From Pseudomonadota bacterium (lineage in GTDB: Bacteria > Pseudomonadota > Alphaproteobacteria > Caulobacterales > Caulobacteraceae), in contig JAEWDF010000125.1 of the NCBI GenBank assembly GCA_023390245.1, forward strand, positions 1 to 10,650: a stretch of DNA of 10,650 nucleotides. Reading direction: 5' to 3'. Position numbers and translations under genes: made by a program. Below the pieces are notes generated by a model that was given only the letters and a program-made list of their open reading frames with translations, was not told where the DNA came from and searched no databases. How positions within the stretch are numbered: position 1 is the first letter of the stretch; each line of letters begins with the position of its first letter. This document shows positions 7,045 through 10,650 of this stretch, piece by piece.

Positions 7045-7174
7045 TGTCCGTCCTTGACCTGACGCCCCGGAACGGCGCCCCTGAATCCTGCAGGCGTAAC
7101 TGCGGCCTCAGCAGACCACGCGCCAGTTAAGTTTTTTTCACGCTCCGACCCGCGAAACCCGTCGCGCCGCCGGT
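7045..7174 (-). promoter_or_regulatory. Intergenic region upstream of the TolC-family gene
   Basis: This 130-bp gap lies between two minus-strand genes and presumably carries a terminator for the upstream gene, a promoter for the TolC-family gene, or neither if they form an operon. I see an inverted pair taactg/cagtta (7097-7102 and 7124-7129) whose flanks resemble TTAA-type half-sites (cttaactg on the minus strand), and a run of seven T at 7132-7138 on the plus strand. The TTAA sequence is not paired at the TTAA-N7-TTAA spacing expected for a CtrA site. No good -35/-10 pair is visible. Confidence 0.25.
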
Positions 7175-7804
7175 TCAGAACGCGAAGGTAGGCGCCGGCC
7201 GAAGCTCCGCAAGCACCGGCGGCGCGGAATCGAACAGTTCCCGCCGCGACAGCCCCTCGCGCCCCTTCACGTACAGCGCCGCCTTGCCGACCGGGCCGCG
7301 CCGTTCGACCGCGACGATCCGGCCGCCGGGCCTCAGCGCCGCGCCCCAGCTTTCCGGCAGCATCGGCAGGCCGGCCTCGCAGACGATCAGGTCCCAGCCC
7401 TCGCCCGCCGGCTGGTCGAACGGGGCGACGACGGTCTGGACGCCCTCCTCCGCCAGCGCCTCGCCCACGACGTCGAACACGGCCGCGTCGGCTTCCTGGG
7501 CGGTGACCGTCAGGCCCATGCGGGCCAGGACGGCGGCGGCGTAGGGCGCGGCGATCGCCAGCGCCGTCTCCCCCTCGCGCGCATCCGCCGCCTGCAGCAG
7601 CTTGGACACGTCGCGCGCGGGCGTCAGGCGGCGCTCGCCGGCGATGGCCACGGCCTCCTCCGAATAGGCGGCGAACCGGCGCTCGGGCGCGCAGAAGCGC
7701 TCGCGCGGGACCGACAGCATGGCGGCGTGGATGGCGCGGTTGGTGACGTCGTTCACCCGCACCTGCGAATCGACCATGGCCTTGCGCTCGGCGGAGAAAT
7801 CCAT
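7175..7804 (-). CDS. Protein-L-isoaspartate O-methyltransferase-like protein with degenerate SAM site
   Basis: This 209-residue protein is related to PCMT/PIMT, which methylates isoaspartyl residues in damaged proteins. The N-terminal region looks typical: a helical MVDSQVRVNDVTNRAIHAAM segment followed by SVPRERFCAPERRFAAYSEE (31-50), which matches the 'VPRE-F-P---A-Y' substrate-side signature. The C-terminal half keeps DLIVCEAG (138-145) and LRPGGRIVAVE (158-168), equivalent to later Rossmann motifs. Motif I, however, normally a glycine-rich loop of the form ExGxGxGY, here reads ALAIAAPYAAAVLARMG (81-97) with no glycines in the loop. The usual 'isoaspartate-contact' TISQP-type sequence is replaced by RLTPARDVSKLLQAA (59-73). 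It may therefore be non-catalytic or have changed substrate. It lies 130 bp upstream of the TolC-family gene on the same strand. AAAGG is about 10 bases before the ATG at 7802-7804. Confidence 0.82.
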   Translation of the reverse strand: MDFSAERKAMVDSQVRVNDVTNRAIHAAMLSVPRERFCAPERRFAAYSEEAVAIAGERRLTPARDVSKLLQAADAREGETALAIAAPYAAAVLARMGLTVTAQEADAAVFDVVGEALAEEGVQTVVAPFDQPAGEGWDLIVCEAGLPMLPESWGAALRPGGRIVAVERRGPVGKAALYVKGREGLSRRELFDSAPPVLAELRPAPTFAF

Positions 7805-7849
7805 CTGTGGACAGCCTTTAGAAGAAGAACGGGAGAAATTCTCGCGCGC

Positions 7850-7877
7850 TTATAGGTCCGCGCGTTGCAGCGGACAA
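7850..7877 (-). promoter_or_regulatory. Putative housekeeping-sigma promoter of the isoaspartate-methyltransferase-like gene
   Basis: On the minus strand TTGTCC (7872-7877) and CTATAA (7850-7855) are separated by 16 bases (17 if TATAAG is taken as the -10). This agrees with alphaproteobacterial sigma-70-type promoters. Initiation would fall near 7843, giving a leader of about 40 bases before the ATG at 7804. tRNA-Cys is divergent to the right. No experimental support; based on spacing and match only. Confidence 0.5.
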
Positions 7878-7932
7878 TCCGATCTGATAGCGAACGCGCC
7901 TCGCGACGCCCCGCCCAGTGCGGGGAGCCGGC

Positions 7933-8006
7933 GGCCTGATGGCGGAGTGGTGACGCAGAGGACTGCAAATCCTTGCACCCGGGTTCGATTCCCGGTCAGG
8001 CCTCCA
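7933..8006 (+). tRNA. tRNA-Cys (anticodon GCA)
   Basis: The 74-nt sequence folds as a canonical cloverleaf. The acceptor stem is GGCCTGA (7933-7939) pairing with TCAGGCC (7996-8002). The anticodon stem GAGGA/TCCTT closes the loop CTGCAAA with anticodon GCA at 7965-7967. The T arm is CCGGG-TTCGATT-CCCGG. The discriminator base is U (8003), the identity element of tRNA-Cys, and the 3' CCA (8004-8006) is encoded. A 6-bp hairpin ccccgc/gcgggg at 7909-7925 lies just upstream. I could not assign a confident promoter; TTGCAG at 7864-7869 with GATAGC downstream has poor 15-base spacing. Confidence 0.97.
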
Positions 8007-8013
8007 ACGCGAT

Positions 8014-8050
8014 GACGAACCGGCGGGCGCGGCGCGTCCGTTCGTCCTTT
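8014..8050 (+). terminator. Possible terminator downstream of tRNA-Cys
   Basis: Seven base pairs, gacgaac (8014-8020) with gttcgtc (8040-8046), enclose a GC-rich loop that can pair further, and are followed only by CTTTC. It lies eight bases after the tRNA 3' end, where a terminator is expected. The T-tract is weak, so it may be a Rho-assisted end or a processing signal. Confidence 0.38.
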
Positions 8051-8070
8051 CACGGATCGGAATGCGCGAA

Positions 8071-8095
8071 AGGCGGCCGGATGGACCCGCCGCCT
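8071..8095 (-). terminator. Possible weak hairpin terminator after the 46-residue acidic ORF
   Basis: A 7-bp stem aggcggc (8071-8077) with gccgcct (8089-8095) has an 11-nt loop. On the minus strand it is followed by TTTCGCG, and it lies about 30 bases beyond the stop codon of the small acidic protein. The U-tract is only three bases, so this is a weak candidate. With the hairpin at 8014-8046 it may separate convergent transcripts. Confidence 0.28.
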
Positions 8096-8125
8096 CTTCC
8101 CGTCATCCTTGTCGCCCCTTCGGGC

Positions 8126-8266
8126 TCAGCTCATCCATCGCGGCCGCAGGGGATCGGCGAAGGGATCGTCCGGCTCGAAGGCGGTGTCGAAATCCTCGTC
8201 GTCCTCGAGCATGCGTTCATCGACGGGCTCGATCGGATCGTCGTTCCAGAAAGGCTGCGTCGTCAT
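8126..8266 (-). CDS. Small acidic protein, 46 residues, function unknown
   Basis: A 46-codon reading frame opens with ATG at 8264-8266 and is preceded on the minus strand by gaggcagggcg, a good Shine-Dalgarno sequence at suitable spacing. The product is strongly acidic: 15 Asp/Glu against three Arg, with the acidic residues concentrated in residues 16-38 (VDERMLEDDEDFDTAFEPDD). Two Trp and several Phe/Pro are spread through it, and it ends in RPRWMS. It has no signal peptide or membrane segment, so it is probably cytoplasmic and may be largely disordered. Low-complexity acidic character can arise by chance in GC-rich DNA, but the ribosome binding site and codon-like base use favour a real gene. 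The frame stays open far upstream; the longer version is not supported because the extra residues are Arg-rich and unlike protein. A 37-residue membrane protein gene lies 131 bases upstream on the same strand. Confidence 0.6.
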   Translation of the reverse strand: MTTQPFWNDDPIEPVDERMLEDDEDFDTAFEPDDPFADPLRPRWMS

Positions 8267-8324
8267 CGCCCTGCCTCGTGTCCTGCGGCTCTCATCGAGC
8301 CTGGACACATTAGGCGCGACGCAA

Positions 8325-8383
8325 GACGGTTCGGCGACGCCGGGCTGACGTCCGTGCGAAATCTTTCTGACGGTTCGGCGACG
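8325..8383. repeat. Pair of 15-bp direct repeats in the leader of the acidic ORF
   Basis: The sequence gacggttcggcgacg occurs identically at 8325-8339 and 8369-8383, with start points 44 bases apart, that is, about four helical turns. Both copies lie between the two small minus-strand genes, upstream of the acidic ORF. This could be a paired regulator-binding site on one face of the DNA or a simple duplication. The right copy is partly included in a hairpin (cgac...gtcg, about 8378-8394). Confidence 0.5.
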
Positions 8384-8397
8384 GTGAAGTCGCCGCC

Positions 8398-8511
8398 TCA
8401 GACCGGTGCGGTGATCCAGCCGATCGTCCCGGCGGCGCCCAGCGCCCCGGCCGCGATGGCCACGACCAGCGCGATGCGCGCGTTGCGATGCAGAAAATAC
8501 AGAATGCTCAT
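8398..8511 (-). CDS. Single-span small membrane protein, 37 residues, function unknown
   Basis: A 37-codon frame starts with ATG at 8509-8511 and ends at TGA (8398-8400). Its ribosome binding site is strong: ggaagggg lies seven bases before the start on the minus strand. The product begins MSILYFLHRNARIALVV and continues as a hydrophobic Ala/Gly/Ile/Val helix to about residue 32, ending ITAPV. This gives one transmembrane segment (about 12-33) preceded by a short basic region (HRNAR), so the N-terminus is probably cytoplasmic and the C-terminus periplasmic by the positive-inside rule. It is not cleavable as a signal peptide in any obvious way. Genes this short are usually missed by automatic annotation. 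It is followed at 131 bases by the acidic 46-residue ORF and preceded by the RNA methyltransferase gene, 88 bases away on the same strand. The function is not recognised. Confidence 0.65.
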   Translation of the reverse strand: MSILYFLHRNARIALVVAIAAGALGAAGTIGWITAPV

Positions 8512-8599
8512 GACGACGCCCCTTCCCCGGAGCCGGAAGGTCGCCACAACCCGCGCCACACATCAAGGTGAATAGAGCGTTAACGCGACGAAAGCGCGA

Positions 8600-9424
8600 C
8601 TAACGGGCCGCCGATTCGCCCGCCGCGCGCATTTTCAGGTGATGCAGCGCCACCGCCCCAGTCGCCGCCACGTTCAGGGAGTCGAATCCGCCCGCCATGG
8701 GGATGCCCACGGGACGACAGCGCCCGATCAGGCGGCGCGACAATCCGGGGCCTTCGCTGCCCAGCAGGACCGCCGTCGGCCCCTCGGGCCGGACATCGAC
8801 CAGCCGCTCCCCCGCGGACGGCGTCAGCGCCAGCACCTCCACCCCCGCCTCCAGCAGGCGTTCGACCAGGACGTCCTCCCTCATCCCCTCGACGAAGGGC
8901 TGGCGCAGCACCGCGCCGACCGAGACCCGGATGGCCTTGCGGTAGAAGGGATCGCAGCAACGGTCGTCCAGCAGCACGGCCCGCGCGCCGAAGGCGGCGG
9001 CGTTGCGGAACAGTCCGCCCATGTTGTCGTGATTGCCCACGCCGCAGGCCGCCAGGAACACGTCGCCTGGCCCGGCGCTGGCCAGCACCTCCTCCAGGGG
9101 CGGTGACGCCGGCCGTTCGCCCAGCGCCAGGATGCCGCGATGCAGAGGAAAGCCGGCGATGGCGTCCAGCACCGGCTGGGGCGCGACATGGACCGGCGTC
9201 TCCGCCGGCAGGCCCGCCAGGACGTCGCTCAGGCCCTCGACCCGGTTCTCCGCCAGGAGCACCGACCGGACCCGGCACCGCGACGCGGCCGACGCCAGCA
9301 CCCGCAGCACCACTCCGCCCTCGGCCAGGAACAGCCCCTGGCGGCCGGTCAGGTCCCGTTCGCGGATGTCGCGATAGGGGGCGATGCGGGGATCGTCGGG
9401 ATCGGAAATGGGGGTGATCGTCAT
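8600..9424 (-). CDS. TrmH/SpoU-family RNA 2'-O-methyltransferase
   Basis: A cytoplasmic SPOUT-fold enzyme predicted to transfer a methyl group from SAM to a ribose 2'-OH in tRNA or rRNA. With the ATG at 9422-9424 it has 274 residues. The N-terminal domain (about 1-110, including DPRIAPYRDIRERDLTGRQG and GLFLAEGGVVLRVL) is the substrate-binding part of the long TrmH group. The catalytic domain carries the three family motifs: motif 1 NMGGLFRNAAAFG at 134-146 with the catalytic Arg140, motif 2 LLGSEGPGLS at 220-229, and motif 3 IPMAGGFDSLNVAATG at 241-256, which forms the trefoil knot. The exact target cannot be read from sequence, so I give no symbol. An in-frame ATG at 9455-9457 would add 11 residues (Pro/Gly-rich) starting 20 bases from the tRNA-Asn 3' end; I prefer the later start because MTITPISDPDDPR aligns with family N-termini. 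Neither start has a strong ribosome binding site. It lies just downstream of tRNA-Asn on the same strand. Confidence 0.92.
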   Translation of the reverse strand: MTITPISDPDDPRIAPYRDIRERDLTGRQGLFLAEGGVVLRVLASAASRCRVRSVLLAENRVEGLSDVLAGLPAETPVHVAPQPVLDAIAGFPLHRGILALGERPASPPLEEVLASAGPGDVFLAACGVGNHDNMGGLFRNAAAFGARAVLLDDRCCDPFYRKAIRVSVGAVLRQPFVEGMREDVLVERLLEAGVEVLALTPSAGERLVDVRPEGPTAVLLGSEGPGLSRRLIGRCRPVGIPMAGGFDSLNVAATGAVALHHLKMRAAGESAAR

Positions 9425-9476
9425 GGCGCGTCCGCTGGGAGCCGGACCTTCCCGCATCGGCGGGCCGCCCCCAAGA

Positions 9477-9551
9477 TGGCTCCGCGGGTAGGATTCGAAC
9501 CTACGACCAGCCGATTAACAGTCGGCTGCTCTACCACTGAGCTACCGCGGA
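9477..9551 (-). tRNA. tRNA-Asn (anticodon GTT)
   Basis: On the minus strand the 75-nt sequence begins TCCGCGG TA GCTC and ends CCGCGGA G CCA, with a perfect 7-bp acceptor stem, discriminator G and encoded CCA (9477-9479 on the plus strand). The anticodon loop is CTGTTAA with GTT at 9517-9519, closed by the stem CCGA/TCGG. The T arm carries GGTTCGAATCC. All cloverleaf elements are present. The RNA methyltransferase gene follows within 53 bases with no evident terminator between them. Confidence 0.98.
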
Positions 9552-9569
9552 ACTGCTTGGGAGGCGCGC

Positions 9570-9598
9570 CTATAGCAGCGGCGGTTCGAGTCGTGCAA
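9570..9598 (-). promoter_or_regulatory. Predicted promoter of tRNA-Asn
   Basis: On the minus strand TTGCAC (9593-9598) and CTATAG (9570-9575) are separated by exactly 17 bases. This is close to the alphaproteobacterial housekeeping consensus, in which CTATAT-like -10 boxes are common. Initiation would be near 9563, giving a leader of about 12 bases before the mature tRNA 5' end at 9551. It may also drive the downstream methyltransferase gene. Confidence 0.62.
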
Positions 9599-9620
9599 TG
9601 GGGGAAATGCGCCCGCCCGG

Positions 9621-9646
9621 AAATTTGAGCCGCGTCGCCGCGCGGC
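9621..9646 (-). terminator. Possible terminator after the four-cysteine secreted protein
   Basis: A 6-bp stem gccgcg/cgcggc (9641-9646 with 9629-9634) with a 6-nt loop is followed on the minus strand by tcaaattt. It lies 13 bases past the stop codon at 9660-9662 and just before the tRNA-Asn promoter. The stem is short and the U-tract poor, so this is tentative. Confidence 0.3.
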
Positions 9647-9659
9647 CCCGACCCTGCGG

Positions 9660-10214
9660 TCAGGGCGCGCAATCGTCGCTCGTCTGGGCCTCGGCGTAGG
9701 GCCGATCGAAACAGCGGGACAGGCGCGCGAGATTGGCCGCGTTAATCGCGTCGCCCTCCCCGGTTCGGCCGCGCAGCCGCGCCAGCCGGTCCTCGAGCAG
9801 AGGACGATCCTTCACGAGGAAGCCGTACAAGCCTTCGACATAGGCGTTCCAGTCCAGCGCCCTGTCGTCCTCCAGCGCCTGGTCCGAGCGCCGGGCCGAG
9901 GCCACGGCCTGCGCCGCCTCGGCCTCCCTCCCCGCAAAGGCCAGGTTGCGGCCGCGATGCAGCTGGGTGATGGCCTGCTGGCGCACCGTCAGCAACGGCC
10001 CTCGCGCCAGATAGTCCCGCGCCGCCTGGGCCGCCTGGGCATGGCATCCGCGCCCGGCGTACCACATCGGCCCGCCCTCCGCCTGGGCGTCGAATTCGAA
10101 GTCGCTCCAGGCGCGTCGCGCCAAGGCCCCGACATCCGACGCGGGGCAGACGTCCGGCGTTTGCGCGGCTGGTCCGGAAGCTGGAAGCAGAGCGAGCATG
10201 GCGATGAGAAGCAT
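9660..10214 (-). CDS. Small secreted protein with four cysteines, function unknown
   Basis: The 184-residue product starts with a short hydrophobic signal sequence (MLLIAMLALLPASGPAAQ), likely cleaved near residue 18, so the mature protein should be periplasmic or extracellular. There is no lipobox cysteine at the cleavage site. Cysteines at 23, 57, 168 and 182 are placed near the two ends of the mature chain, which suits two disulfide bonds. The middle (about 56-145) is Ala/Leu/Arg-rich and predicted helical (HAQAAQAARDYLARG, AITQLHRGRNLAFAGREAEAAQAVASARRS), with a pattern reminiscent of TPR-like helical pairs. I do not recognise the family. The ATG at 10212-10214 lacks a strong ribosome binding site; Met6 is an alternative but would leave the signal peptide too short. 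It is divergent from the partial gene at 10341. It keeps the same GC-rich codon use as its neighbours, with no sign of recent transfer. Confidence 0.78.
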   Translation of the reverse strand: MLLIAMLALLPASGPAAQTPDVCPASDVGALARRAWSDFEFDAQAEGGPMWYAGRGCHAQAAQAARDYLARGPLLTVRQQAITQLHRGRNLAFAGREAEAAQAVASARRSDQALEDDRALDWNAYVEGLYGFLVKDRPLLEDRLARLRGRTGEGDAINAANLARLSRCFDRPYAEAQTSDDCAP

Positions 10215-10340
10215 GTCCCAGGCTCGGCCATGGGTGGTCGCCGCGCAAGCCTGGTCCCCGACCCTGCGGCCAAAAGACGGCGGCGCGCCGCCCGATTACG
10301 GCCACGCTGGCCGCCCAGCCTGGGGTTGCAGGGAGGGATG
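10215..10340. promoter_or_regulatory. Divergent intergenic region with a 14-bp GC palindrome
   Basis: This interval must hold the promoters of both the secreted four-cysteine gene (leftward) and the membrane-anchored partial gene (rightward). A perfect 14-bp palindrome, ggcggcgcgccgcc, lies at 10279-10292; on the minus strand it is followed by GTCTTTT, giving a small terminator-like hairpin in the leader of the leftward gene. A second small inverted repeat (ggcca-cgc-tggcc) lies at 10300-10312. No convincing -35/-10 pair is visible in either direction. Confidence 0.3.
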
Positions 10341-10650
10341 ATGCACGCGCCAGGCCTCAAGGGATTTCGGCCGGAAGGCTGGAAGGTCGGCGCGGTCGTC
10401 GCGGCCCTGGGGGTGAACGGCCTGCTGGCGCTCCTGCTCTCCCTTCCCGACGCGCGCAGGCCGCCGGCGCTCGCGAGCCTTCCCATCCTGCTTGTCGAAC
10501 TGGATCCCTGGCCCGCCTCGCTCCAGCGTCGGCGGCCCGCAACCAACGCCGCGGCGCGGCCGTCTCCCGCCGCACGCGCCGCGCCGGCTGCGGCGCCGTC
10601 CGAAATCCGGGTCCCGCCCGCGCCGGGTCCGGTCTCGATCCCCGTCGCGC
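10341..10650 (+). CDS. N-terminal part of a membrane-anchored Ala/Pro-rich protein (runs off the right edge)
   Basis: An open frame with no stop continues to the window end, giving about 103 visible residues. After a short basic N-terminus (HAPGLKGFRPEGWK) comes one hydrophobic segment (VGAVVAALGVNGLLALLLSLP, about residues 15-35), which should act as an uncleaved membrane anchor. Next is a short ordered stretch, LPILLVELDPWP, and then a long Arg/Ala/Pro-rich linker (from about residue 60). This layout (cytoplasmic tip, one span, proline-rich periplasmic linker, unseen C-terminal domain) is like TonB-type or other envelope-spanning proteins, but the diagnostic C-terminus is outside the window, so no function is assigned. 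ATGs occur at 10338 and 10341; GGAGG at 10332-10336 gives four bases to the second and only one to the first, so I chose 10341. It is divergent from the secreted four-cysteine gene. Confidence 0.72.
   Translation, partial: MHAPGLKGFRPEGWKVGAVVAALGVNGLLALLLSLPDARRPPALASLPILLVELDPWPASLQRRRPATNAAARPSPAARAAPAAAPSEIRVPPAPGPVSIPVA

Noticed and set aside
7097..7138. TTAA-like sequences upstream of the TolC-family gene as a CtrA binding site
   Set aside because: Only one TTAA is present and no second half-site occurs at the seven-base spacing required by the CtrA consensus.
7850..8053. Minus-strand frame containing GLTGNRTRVQGFAVLCVT
   Set aside because: It is the antisense translation of tRNA-Cys and not a gene.
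8126..8566. Long 146-codon version of the small acidic protein
   Set aside because: The first 100 residues are Arg/Gly/Ala/His-rich shadow sequence that overlaps the better-supported 37-residue membrane protein gene in another frame; the strong ribosome binding site is at the internal ATG at 8266.
9140..9628. Plus-strand frame containing PRVGFEPTTSRLTVGCSTTELP
   Set aside because: This peptide is the conceptual translation of the antisense strand of tRNA-Asn, a well-known source of spurious 'conserved hypothetical' proteins.

Overview
The window is GC-rich, densely coding DNA from an alphaproteobacterium, most likely of the order Caulobacterales and plausibly Brevundimonas or a close relative. 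The main reason is a clear pole-organizing protein PopZ, with its conserved N-terminal helix, acidic proline-rich linker and C-terminal helices. Beside it lie valS, a TolC-family secretion porin and an isoaspartate-methyltransferase-like gene, an order I recall as common in alphaproteobacteria. The genus is inferred from style and gene content, not from a database search.

Layout. Positions 1-284 hold a large palindromic intergenic repeat and the leader of a secreted, tyrosine-rich glycine-zipper protein (285-929, +), which ends in a strong terminator. Next comes a long minus-strand block read from right to left: an isoaspartate-methyltransferase-like protein (7175-7804), a TolC-family outer-membrane protein (5509-7044), popZ (4754-5365), valS (1940-4681) and tlyA (1066-1800). 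A REP-like 30-bp inverted repeat fills almost the whole valS-tlyA gap and stops two bases short of the tlyA start codon. tRNA-Cys (GCA) is divergent from this block, at 7933-8006 (+). To its right are two very small minus-strand genes (46 and 37 codons), a TrmH/SpoU-family RNA methyltransferase (8600-9424), tRNA-Asn (GTT; 9477-9551, -) with a recognisable promoter, a small secreted four-cysteine protein of unknown function (9660-10214, -), and the start of a plus-strand, single-membrane-anchor, Ala/Pro-rich protein that runs off the right edge (10341-10650).

How the genes fit together. Most are housekeeping genes: translation (valS, two tRNAs, two RNA methyltransferases), cell-pole organisation (popZ) and envelope functions (TolC, glycine-zipper protein, small membrane and secreted proteins). 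I see no transposase, phage gene, CRISPR array, toxin-antitoxin pair or defence cassette. I do not think the window holds a large undescribed system. The points most worth a second look are the repeat abutting tlyA, the isoaspartate-methyltransferase-like protein that has lost its SAM-binding glycine motif, a calcium-loop-like insertion in the TolC porin, and the two small proteins between 8126 and 8511.
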